Source: Epilithonimonas hungarica (GTDB lineage: Bacteria > Bacteroidota > Bacteroidia > Flavobacteriales > Weeksellaceae). From it: DNA of 64,000 nucleotides. Position numbers and translations under genes: made by a program. Positions 23,935 to 31,865 of the stretch are shown piece by piece. The DNA lies in contig NZ_FNBH01000002.1 in NCBI RefSeq assembly GCF_900102265.1, positions 1-64,000 on the forward strand, read 5' to 3'. Each line of letters begins with the position of its first letter. The first letter of the stretch is position 1. The notes below the pieces were generated by a model. It searched no databases and had not been told where the DNA came from. It saw only the letters and a program-made list of their open reading frames with translations.

Positions 23935-23943
23935 TTTTCAAAA

Positions 23944-23966
23944 AAACCTGCTTCTCAGCAGGTTTT
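23944..23966. terminator. Bidirectional terminator
   Basis: AAACCTGC and GCAGGTTT arms around TTCTCA, with A-run and T-run flanks. It lies between two convergent genes. Confidence 0.85.
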
Positions 23967-23988
23967 CCATTTATATAAACTAAAAATC

Positions 23989-25413
23989 TTAATGTCCAGA
24001 CTTAGCATCCGCATCCTGTTTCACATGACCAAGATACTTAGTACAATAAGCCCCAAAAATCAATATCACCAGATAACAGAACACAGGAATCACAAAGGAA
24101 TGCTGAACGCCAAAAACGTCCACCAGATAACCCTGGAAAATAGGAACAATTGCGCCGCCCAAGATTGCCATTACAACCAAAGATGAACCCTGGCTTGTGT
24201 ATTTTCCTAAACCGGAAATGGCTAATGTATAAATATTAGAGAACATGATCGAGTTGAAGATCCCGATCCCCAGGATGCTGTACATTGCCAATGGGCCTTG
24301 ATTCAACATTGCGGAAATCAATAAAACAACATTCACTGCTGCGAAAATGGATAAAGTTCTTGCCGGAGCAGATTTCCCGATAAAGAATGCTACGAAATTC
24401 AAAGCAATAAAGACAAGGAAAAAGCTAATCTGTGAAAACGTCAGATCAACAATACTGAAAATCACTAAAAACACTGCAGCCGCCGCACCCAGCATATACA
24501 AAGCTTTCTTACCTTGGCTAATCGAATGGTTCAATGAAATTGCTCCAAGGAAACGCCCGATCATCGCACCACCCCAATATAGAGAAAGATAGTTTTTACT
24601 TACAGACTCGGTAAGATTCATGACCTGTGGTTGTTCCAAAAAGCTGATGATGAAACTTCCAACTGCCACTTCCCCGCCAACGTAACAGAACATCGCCAAA
24701 ACCCCGAACTTCAAATGATTAAATTTCAAAGCACCAAAACCTTTTACCAGCTCCTCGCCTTCTGTTTTGAAATCAGGAAGTTTTACACGTGAGATCATCA
24801 AAGCAACCAATAACAGGATCGCCGCAAAAATCAGATAAGGAATTTTAGTAGCTGATGCGGAAAAAGAACCATCTGCCTCGGAGAACAATTCGAAGATCAA
24901 ATGTCCTCCCAAAACCGGCGCAATCGTTGTTCCGAATGCGTTGAAAGCCTGGGTCATATTCAGTCGGCTGGATGCCGAATCTTCTGGTCCCAAAAGAGAA
25001 ACGTAGGCATTTGCCGTAATTTGTAACACTGTAAATCCTAAACCTAAGATAAATAAGGCTCCTAAAAATAAAGGATAAGAAGAAAAACTCGCAGCTGGAT
25101 AGAATAGAACGCAACCTAATGCCGCCAGGAAAATCCCGAAAAGAATTCCTTTTTTGTAACCCACTTTATCGATCGGGTCGCCTTTGGTCGTTGAAATTAA
25201 AAAATAAATTAATGAGCCGATAAAATAAGCGCCAAAGAAACAGAACTGTACCAACATCGACTGAAAAAATGTCAGGCTGAAAAGCTGTTTCAAGTACGGA
25301 ATGAGGATATCATTCATACAAGTGATGAATCCCCACATAAAAAACAAAAGGGTAATAGTAACTAAAGGAACTGTGTAATTCCTTTTCGATTGTACTTCAT
25401 TCGTCATAATCAT
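23989..25413 (-). CDS. Sugar MFS transporter (FucP/GluP family)
   Basis: The 474-aa protein has about 12 hydrophobic segments and FucP-like features: WGFITCMNDILIPYLK in helix 1 and the GADP-type loop region after helix 2-3 (STTKGDPIDKVGYKKG). The family imports fucose, glucose or galactose by proton symport across the cytoplasmic membrane. It is the last gene of a minus-strand cluster with two GH3 enzymes, an esterase and a TonB-dependent receptor, so it most likely imports the monosaccharide these enzymes release. Which sugar cannot be told from sequence alone. Confidence 0.88.
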   Translation of the reverse strand: MIMTNEVQSKRNYTVPLVTITLLFFMWGFITCMNDILIPYLKQLFSLTFFQSMLVQFCFFGAYFIGSLIYFLISTTKGDPIDKVGYKKGILFGIFLAALGCVLFYPAASFSSYPLFLGALFILGLGFTVLQITANAYVSLLGPEDSASSRLNMTQAFNAFGTTIAPVLGGHLIFELFSEADGSFSASATKIPYLIFAAILLLVALMISRVKLPDFKTEGEELVKGFGALKFNHLKFGVLAMFCYVGGEVAVGSFIISFLEQPQVMNLTESVSKNYLSLYWGGAMIGRFLGAISLNHSISQGKKALYMLGAAAAVFLVIFSIVDLTFSQISFFLVFIALNFVAFFIGKSAPARTLSIFAAVNVVLLISAMLNQGPLAMYSILGIGIFNSIMFSNIYTLAISGLGKYTSQGSSLVVMAILGGAIVPIFQGYLVDVFGVQHSFVIPVFCYLVILIFGAYCTKYLGHVKQDADAKSGH

Positions 25414-25550
25414 TCATTTAAAAAGTGCCTAAAGATAGTCTGTTTTGTTGATAAAAACTCAAATTGAGATATTAAATTTATCATTACTTATCATATTATT
25501 TATTATTTAAATACATAAGTTTTTAACTCATTTAAAATGATTCGATAGCC

Positions 25551-25600
25551 TCAATGTGACATTTCTAAAAAAACATTTAGTATTAGAGATGTCACACTGA
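25551..25600. repeat. Palindromic intergenic repeat
   Basis: Arms TCAATGTGACATTTCT and AGAGATGTCACACTGA pair at 14 of 16 positions. The motif GTCACACTGAGCCCGTCGAA next to it is familiar from dispersed repeats in Flavobacteria. Confidence 0.6.
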
Positions 25601-25620
25601 GCCCGTCGAAGTGTCTCATC

Positions 25621-28080
25621 TTACGGTTTCAAATCTTCAAACTGTTTGTCCGCAGGGAAAACGTGCTGTACTTTTTCAACCACCAATTCTTTTGGAACTG
25701 AGAAATCTGTAGTTTGTTTGATATCTAAAGAAGATGCTCCAACAGAAATTTTATAATTTCCGGCTTCTGCAATCCACGCAGATTTTGCAGTTTCAAATGA
25801 AGCCAAATCTTTTGGATTAAGAGTCAAAATAATCGTTTGAGATTCTCCCGGTTTCAAATCTTTGGTTTTAGCATACGCTTTCAGTTCAGATTTTGGTTTG
25901 TCTATATTTTTTCCCGGAGCTGAAACGTACAATTCTACCACTTCTTTTCCGGCAACTTTTCCAATATTTTTCACATCAACCGTAACTTCTAATTTATTAT
26001 TAAAAGTTGTTGAATTGGTTTTAATATTTGAATAAGCAAAATCCGTATAAGACTTTCCATAACCGAATTCATAAGAAGGTTTTACACCAAATGTATTGAA
26101 ATAACGGTATCCAACATACACACCTTCCTGATACGTCACATCTTTCGGATTATCCGCAGGAATTCCTGGAAAATTCTTTGCTGAAGCATGGTCTGCATAA
26201 TTCACAGGGAAAGTCATCGTCAGTTTTCCTGATGGATTTACTTTTCCTGAAACAACATCTGCAACAGAATGTCCACCTTCCTGTCCCGGCTGCCAAGCCA
26301 AAAGAATAGCATCAACTTTATCTTTCCAGGAAGCGGTTTCGATAACACCGCCAATATTTAAAATAACAACCACTTTCTTCCCTTTTGCGTGGAAGGCTTT
26401 GGAGATTTTATCCAGCATTTCGATTTCTTCCGTTGCTAAATTGAAATCATCATTCACCACTCTGTCACCACCTTCTCCTGAGTTTCTTCCCAACGTCACA
26501 AAAGCGATTTCCGAAGTTTCCGCTTTTTTAGCATAGAATGCATCATCCAGTTTTATTTCGGGAAGTCTTTCAGGAAGTGCTAAAATTCCTCTTGCTTTCC
26601 TTCTTTCTTTTTCGGCAGCGACTTCTTTTTCAGCAAAGGGCTTGTATAAATCAACCAATTCTTTGTCTAATTTATAACCGGCCGTATTCAATCCTTCCAA
26701 TAAAGAAACAGTGTGCTTGTTGTTCACACTTCCGCTTCCTGTTCCGCCTGTAATCCACGCATAAGAGGTCACCCCGAATAATGAAACTTCTTTCTGCTTG
26801 CCTGCAAAAGGTAAAGCATTTTGTTCATTTTTAAGCAAAACCATACCTTCTGTTGCTGCGTTTCTTGTTACTTCTGCATGTTCAACTAAGTTGGGTTTAT
26901 CATTGTATTCATATTGCGCAAAAGTGGGCGTTTTGAAGACATATTCCAGGATTCTTCTCACGTTGAGGTCGGCCACCTGCTGAGATAATATCCCTGAATT
27001 TAAAGCTTCCAGCAACACTTTTTTCTGTGTGGGAATTCCCGGCATCAAAAGGTCGTTACCTGCATTCATCTGTTTTACAACATCGGAAATGCCTCCGTTT
27101 CTAATGGATTCAAATCCGGGGAAACCACCGAACCAGTCGGTCATCACAATTCCTTTAAAGCCCCATTCGTTTCTCAAAACCTGAGTCAGTAAATCTTTTG
27201 AATCTGATGTATAAATACCATTCACTTTATTGTAAGAAGACATTACCGTCCAGGGCTGAGATTCTTTAACGGCGATTTCAAAATTTCTCAGATACAATTC
27301 CCGCATTGCTCTTTCTGAAACGTGAGCGTTGATGGTCAAACGGTTCGTTTCCTCATTATTCGCAGCAAAATGTTTGATGGATGTTCCTACACCTTGAGAC
27401 TGGATTCCGTTCACAATAGAGGCGGCTGTTTTTCCGGAAACTAAAGGGTCTTCCGAATAATATTCGAAGTTTCTTCCGTTCAAGGGGTTTCGCTGGATAT
27501 TCAGGGCTGGTGCTAAAAGTACGTCCACACCGTATTCTTTCACTTCATTTCCCATTGCTTTTCCAACCTGCTCCAAAAGTGTTTTATTCCAGGTTGAAGC
27601 TAAAGCAGTTCCCACAGGAAATGCCGTTGCATAATACGTTCTGGAATCATTTCCCCTGGTCGGGGCAATTCTCAAACCTGCAGGTCCATCTGCCACAACG
27701 GTAGCAGGAATTCCGAACCTGTCGAAATTAGCTGTTCCACCTGCTGCACCGGGAACCAAACCTTGCTTTGAGTCTCCGACAGGTCCTGTCAGAACTTCAA
27801 TTCCGGGCATTCCTGTTCCAATCAGAAGGTTTACTTTTTCTTCGTTGGTCATTTGCTTGATGATGGCATCGATTCTTTTGTCCATCGAAAGACGTGTGTC
27901 TTCCCAAACATCTAATTTTCCGTTTTTGTTGGAATCTTTAAACGTTTTTCTGTCAACCGTTACTGTTGCATTTTTAGTCTGAGCATTCGCAAACGGCGAT
28001 GCAGCCAATAAAGCCAGAAATAATCCTGAATATTTTGCTTTCTGAGAAAGTCCTATCAGCGTTGATATATTCTTTTTCAT
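25621..28080 (-). CDS. Glycoside hydrolase family 3 (beta-glucosidase type)
   Basis: The 819-aa enzyme has an export signal that extends unusually far (first about 33 residues, ending NAQ). An EF-hand-like DSNKNGKLDVWED loop (about 48-60) precedes the GH3 (beta/alpha)8 domain, with the nucleophile Asp in GIVMTDWFGG and the KHFAANNEETNR substrate motif. The (alpha/beta)6 domain carries the candidate acid/base Glu in GRNSGEGGDR, and a fibronectin-III-like domain (about 700-800) completes the fold. It should cleave terminal beta-linked sugars from oligosaccharides in the periplasm or at the surface. It lies between the esterase and the transporter. Confidence 0.9.
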   Translation of the reverse strand: MKKNISTLIGLSQKAKYSGLFLALLAASPFANAQTKNATVTVDRKTFKDSNKNGKLDVWEDTRLSMDKRIDAIIKQMTNEEKVNLLIGTGMPGIEVLTGPVGDSKQGLVPGAAGGTANFDRFGIPATVVADGPAGLRIAPTRGNDSRTYYATAFPVGTALASTWNKTLLEQVGKAMGNEVKEYGVDVLLAPALNIQRNPLNGRNFEYYSEDPLVSGKTAASIVNGIQSQGVGTSIKHFAANNEETNRLTINAHVSERAMRELYLRNFEIAVKESQPWTVMSSYNKVNGIYTSDSKDLLTQVLRNEWGFKGIVMTDWFGGFPGFESIRNGGISDVVKQMNAGNDLLMPGIPTQKKVLLEALNSGILSQQVADLNVRRILEYVFKTPTFAQYEYNDKPNLVEHAEVTRNAATEGMVLLKNEQNALPFAGKQKEVSLFGVTSYAWITGGTGSGSVNNKHTVSLLEGLNTAGYKLDKELVDLYKPFAEKEVAAEKERRKARGILALPERLPEIKLDDAFYAKKAETSEIAFVTLGRNSGEGGDRVVNDDFNLATEEIEMLDKISKAFHAKGKKVVVILNIGGVIETASWKDKVDAILLAWQPGQEGGHSVADVVSGKVNPSGKLTMTFPVNYADHASAKNFPGIPADNPKDVTYQEGVYVGYRYFNTFGVKPSYEFGYGKSYTDFAYSNIKTNSTTFNNKLEVTVDVKNIGKVAGKEVVELYVSAPGKNIDKPKSELKAYAKTKDLKPGESQTIILTLNPKDLASFETAKSAWIAEAGNYKISVGASSLDIKQTTDFSVPKELVVEKVQHVFPADKQFEDLKP

Positions 28081-28162
28081 TTGTAAATATTTATATTAAT
28101 TTGATTTTTTGATAGAATTTATCCTATCCTTTATTAAAGTGTAGCTTTGGAACTCTATAAAA

Positions 28163-28236
28163 TCTCTCGCTGATTATTCAGATGAAGCTGATTTCTCAAT
28201 TTTATTATGTGCAAAATTTGCCAATCTGCGTGAGAA
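28163..28236. repeat. Dispersed inverted repeat (GCGTGAGAA family), copy 1
   Basis: The unit starts TCTCGCTGATTATTCAGAT and ends TTTGCCAATCTGCGTGAGAA; its ends are roughly inverted to each other. A second copy is at 48603-48670. Confidence 0.65.
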
Positions 28237-28271
28237 TTTAATCAATACAATCTTTATGAATTAATCAGATA

Positions 28272-29150
28272 TTATAAAAACTTGTGGAATCTCAACCAAT
28301 CTAAATACACATCCGACCATTTGTCAACAGGCAGATTCTGTTTTCCCATTCCGAATCCGTGACCGCCTTTTTCGTAAATATGAAGTTCTACAGGCTGATT
28401 GGCATCGTGCCATTTGGAGTACAATAAAATAGATTTCGGAGCCAGTTTTAACTGGTCATCGTCTGCAGCGCAAATGAATAATGGAAGCGGAGATTTCGGA
28501 ATTTCTGCATCTAAAATTTCCTGACTTGGACCACCATAAATTGACGCTGCAAAATTTGGTAATGTTGAAGCATCTTTACTGTGAAGAACGCTTTCTAAAA
28601 TCACACTTGCACCCGCTGAAAAACCGATGACGCCTAATTTTTCAGGATTGATATTCAATTCTTTTGCGTGGGTTCTGATGTAGGAAATGGCCGTTTTGAT
28701 GTCGTCTCCAGCCATTACTTTGATTGGAGCTGTTTTTGCGTCAAATGCTTTTCGGTCTTTGATGCCTTCCATCATTTCTTTTGCAGGGTCGTTGGATTTT
28801 GTTTCCAATAATCGGTATTTTAAAACGACTGCCGTGATTCCGTTTTCTGCTAGTTTTTTGGCAACATCAATTCCTTCTCTGTTGATAGATAAACTTTGAA
28901 AACCACCGCCCGGAGCGACAACGATTACCGTTCCATTGGCTTTTGCTTTATCAGCTTCAAATAATAACATTGAAGGTTGCGCTACGTTGAAAACAACTTC
29001 TGTTTTGAACAATTCATTAAATTGCTGCGCTTCTTTTTGTGTCCAGTTTTCTGTTCCCGGTGCTTTTCCTTTGTATAATGGAATTGATTTTTGAGCGTTG
29101 ATGGTTGTTAAACCTGCAAGAAATAAACTTGCTATGATTAATTTTTTCAT
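28272..29150 (-). CDS. Exported alpha/beta-hydrolase (esterase)
   Basis: The 292-aa protein has a signal peptide (about 1-19, ending INAQ) and an alpha/beta-hydrolase fold: oxyanion-hole region VVAPGGGF (about 77-84), nucleophile Ser in GFSAGAS (about 175), Asp in the CAADDD region (about 228) and His in KGGHGFGM (about 265). It resembles acetyl-xylan-esterase-like carbohydrate esterases of Bacteroidetes sugar loci. Position between two GH3 genes supports removal of acyl groups from the same glycan. The exact ester bond is inferred. Confidence 0.82.
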   Translation of the reverse strand: MKKLIIASLFLAGLTTINAQKSIPLYKGKAPGTENWTQKEAQQFNELFKTEVVFNVAQPSMLLFEADKAKANGTVIVVAPGGGFQSLSINREGIDVAKKLAENGITAVVLKYRLLETKSNDPAKEMMEGIKDRKAFDAKTAPIKVMAGDDIKTAISYIRTHAKELNINPEKLGVIGFSAGASVILESVLHSKDASTLPNFAASIYGGPSQEILDAEIPKSPLPLFICAADDDQLKLAPKSILLYSKWHDANQPVELHIYEKGGHGFGMGKQNLPVDKWSDVYLDWLRFHKFL

Positions 29151-29269
29151 TTTGATTTTAAATTTTTTAACGCAAAGAGCGCAAAGGTTTTTCTTTATTT
29201 GATTCGTCGTTTTTAAGTTCGCAAAGGCGTTTCACTTAACTAAGAAATACAGCCTAAATTGACAGTTAG

Positions 29270-29338
29270 TTTGTCATTCCGTAGGAATCTAGACTTAGTT
29301 TGCAATATCATTGTTGAGATTCCTACGGAAAGACAAAA
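29270..29338. repeat. Palindromic repeat (GTCATTCCGTAGGAATCT family)
   Basis: Arms TTTGTCATTCCGTAGGAATCT (one base over its core) and AGATTCCTACGGAAAGACAAA pair almost perfectly around a 26-nt spacer. It resembles dispersed flavobacterial repeats. Confidence 0.75.
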
Positions 29339-29379
29339 ATGCGGTTGATTTTGAATGTCAGTTTTAACAGGAATCTCAC

Positions 29380-29483
29380 GCAGCCCGACTTGAACGGAAA
29401 TCCTTTTTGCGTAAACTTTTAGTTCTATTTAAACTGAAATCTTCTGCAAAAAAGATTGGGAGTGGAAGGCGGAAATAGCTGCC
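29380..29483. repeat. Dispersed repeat (CAGCCCGACTTGAACGGA family), copy 1
   Basis: Begins GCAGCCCGACTTGAACGGA and ends GGGAGTGGAAGGCGGA..TAGCTGCC. The copy at 37345-37424 has the same ends with a different, shorter centre. Confidence 0.8.
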
Positions 29484-29504
29484 CCAACAAATATTTGAAA
29501 GAAA

Positions 29505-29531
29505 TGAGACCGAACCTAATGCCCGGTCTCA
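29505..29531 (-). terminator. Terminator after the GH3 gene
   Basis: TGAGACCG and CGGTCTCA arms, followed on the minus strand by ATTTCTTT. It lies about 30 bp downstream of the GH3 stop. Confidence 0.75.
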
Positions 29532-29559
29532 AGACATCAATTAACTAATTTTTGATGAA

Positions 29560-31854
29560 TTATTGCTTATGATATTTTTGAGTTCTGGCATCTTTAATCA
29601 CACCAGACCAGTTCATTCCATATCCGAAATCGTAGTTGTGGCCTTCGGAATCTTTGTGCGTTTCCATATCGTACGGCACATCTTCTTTCTGCTTTTCAAC
29701 CGTCGTCATATTTGCAGGCATCTGAAGTGGAAGCAATCCAGAAGGTTCGTATTTTCCGGTTACAATATCCACAACTGCCTGATTGGATACATTGAAATTC
29801 ATCAGAATTGCATCGGCGTGTTTTTCAAATTCATTAAAAATCATCGGCTTGGAAGCTGTGATAGAAACGATGACAGGTTTTCCGTTCATTGCTTTGTAAG
29901 CATTTTCTATCGCTAACAAATCTGCGAAATTGGTCGCTGTGGAAGTTTTGTTTTTGAACGTTCTGTCGTGTACATTCGGTGCAACAACAGGGTCTCCCGC
30001 TGCGATACTTTTTTCACGAGCTTCGGTTGCCGTGTACGTCTGATATTGAAGAGAAATCGGGACATAACCGTTTCCGCCTTCTTTAGCATCGATGTCGCTG
30101 TAACCACCTTCTTCACTGTGCGGACTTTTCACGAAAACCAGAGCAAAATCAGCTTTTGCAGGGTCGTCTGTGACGTTAAAATGTTTCTTCACTTTTTCGA
30201 TATCGACAGGATATTCCAAAGATGGTCCGGTGTAAACTCCCCACCAGTTGAAGGTTGCAGGAGAATATCTTTTCGGAATGTAAACCGTTTTTCTTTCTTT
30301 AATCGGAAGAATATTGGCTTTGTTTTTCAACATCACGATAGATTTTACCTGAGCTTCGTAACCTGCTTTCATAAATTCAGGATTCCCAACGATTTTCTTG
30401 GTTTCTTCAACGTTAACGTAAGGGTTTTCAAACAATCCGGTTCTGAAGAAATTTCTCAATAAACGAACCGCAGACTGCTCAAATTTTGCACGATACGCTT
30501 TTTCACCGTGTTCCTTTACGCCCATTTGATAGGCTTCCAAAACAGGAGCTTTGTCGTTGTTTCCTCCGAATTGATCAACTCCGGCTTCTAACACTTTGTA
30601 ATGACGTTGAGCGATTGACAATTTTTCTGCTCCCCAAGGTTTTCCGGCAAATCCTCCCGGAGATTTTGGTTCATCTGCGGTAATTAACCAATCGGTACAG
30701 ACTACGCCGTCGTATTTGTATTTTCCACGGAGTAAATCGGTGATTAAGTATTTACTGTAACCGTTTCCAACGTTTTCTCCGTTTTTCGTATCTTGATTAA
30801 AACTAATCGTATAATAAGGCATTACCGCAGAAGCTTCTTTGGTTCCGCCATTTAATTTAAATGCACCTTCCGTAAAAGGTTTTACGTGATTCTGGAAATT
30901 ATTTCCCGGATAAACCGCAAATTTTCCCATTGCCCAGTGACCGTCGCGACCGCCTTCTTCAGGTCCGCCTCCAGGCCAGTGTTTCACCATTGCATTCACA
31001 CTTTTAATTCCCCAACCGTTTTTACTTCCGATGGTTGTCTGGAAACCGTCGATGTATCCTCTTCCTAAATCTGCGGTCAGTTCCGGACTTTCGCTGAAAA
31101 CGTAAGCGATTCTATACCAACGAGGTTCTGTTCCTAAGTCAATCTGAGGTGATAAAGCAGTTGAAATTCCCAATGCTCTGTATTCCTGAGCGGCGATATT
31201 TCCGAATTTCTTCACCAATTCCGGGTCGAAAGTTGCGCCCATCGCCAAACCGTCTGGCCAAAGTGAAATCTGTCCGCCTGCTCCTTCATTAAATTCTGCC
31301 GTTACCGTTGCCGAATGTCTCGGGTCTGTACTGTTGTTGGCAGGAATTCCCAATCCTAAACCTTCGATATAAGCCTGAATATTGTTGCTCCATTTTGCGG
31401 CAATTTCCGGAGATTCTACCGTTGTTACCAAAACGTGACGAAGATTATCATCTTTTAAAAATTTCTTTTGCTGGTCTGTTAAATCAAAAGCTTTTGCACC
31501 GCTTTCTTTGTAAAACATTCCGTTGTATTTTCCTGCTCTGAAACCGTCTGCAGGAGCAGGAACCGATTGGTGACCACTGTATAACATTAATCCTGCAATC
31601 TGCTCAACGGACATTTTTGAAGCCAAATCTTTGGCTCTTTCGTCAACCGGAAGTCTCCAGTCTTCATATTTGTCAAGCTTTCCGTTTTTGTTTAAATCTT
31701 TGAATTTATTTCCGCCAATCGTCAAAATTTTAACACCAGAATCTGCAGAATACCCCAAAACCGGACCTTTGGAATTGGTTACAATCTGAATGTTTTGCGA
31801 AAATGCTGTTATTCCTAAAAATAAGGCTGCAATATTTAAAACTGTTCTTTTCAT
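29560..31854 (-). CDS. Glycoside hydrolase family 3, second copy
   Basis: The 764-aa exported protein (signal peptide about 1-19, ending AFSQ) has an EF-hand-like DLNKNGKLDKYED loop (about 53-65), as the other GH3 enzyme does. The catalytic domain shows NAMVKHWPGGGPEEGGRDGH in the substrate region and the nucleophile Asp in YDGVVCTDW. No fibronectin-III-like domain is obvious at the end. The two GH3 proteins are quite different in sequence, so they probably differ in linkage or chain-length preference. The gene follows the TonB-dependent receptor by 11 nt. Confidence 0.88.
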   Translation of the reverse strand: MKRTVLNIAALFLGITAFSQNIQIVTNSKGPVLGYSADSGVKILTIGGNKFKDLNKNGKLDKYEDWRLPVDERAKDLASKMSVEQIAGLMLYSGHQSVPAPADGFRAGKYNGMFYKESGAKAFDLTDQQKKFLKDDNLRHVLVTTVESPEIAAKWSNNIQAYIEGLGLGIPANNSTDPRHSATVTAEFNEGAGGQISLWPDGLAMGATFDPELVKKFGNIAAQEYRALGISTALSPQIDLGTEPRWYRIAYVFSESPELTADLGRGYIDGFQTTIGSKNGWGIKSVNAMVKHWPGGGPEEGGRDGHWAMGKFAVYPGNNFQNHVKPFTEGAFKLNGGTKEASAVMPYYTISFNQDTKNGENVGNGYSKYLITDLLRGKYKYDGVVCTDWLITADEPKSPGGFAGKPWGAEKLSIAQRHYKVLEAGVDQFGGNNDKAPVLEAYQMGVKEHGEKAYRAKFEQSAVRLLRNFFRTGLFENPYVNVEETKKIVGNPEFMKAGYEAQVKSIVMLKNKANILPIKERKTVYIPKRYSPATFNWWGVYTGPSLEYPVDIEKVKKHFNVTDDPAKADFALVFVKSPHSEEGGYSDIDAKEGGNGYVPISLQYQTYTATEAREKSIAAGDPVVAPNVHDRTFKNKTSTATNFADLLAIENAYKAMNGKPVIVSITASKPMIFNEFEKHADAILMNFNVSNQAVVDIVTGKYEPSGLLPLQMPANMTTVEKQKEDVPYDMETHKDSEGHNYDFGYGMNWSGVIKDARTQKYHKQ

Positions 31855-31865
31855 TGTTTTAAATT

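Larger units (their letters stand above)
29151..29559. other. Repeat-rich intergenic region
   Basis: No gene is seen. It holds a GCAAAG-rich degenerate stretch (29165-29230), a strong palindrome (29270-29338), a dispersed repeat (29380-29483) and a terminator (29505-29531). Confidence 0.7.

Noticed and set aside
29968-30462. Plus-strand 164-aa frame opposite the second GH3 gene
   Set aside because: Antisense to conserved GH3 sequence with Phe/Cys-rich composition typical of shadow frames.
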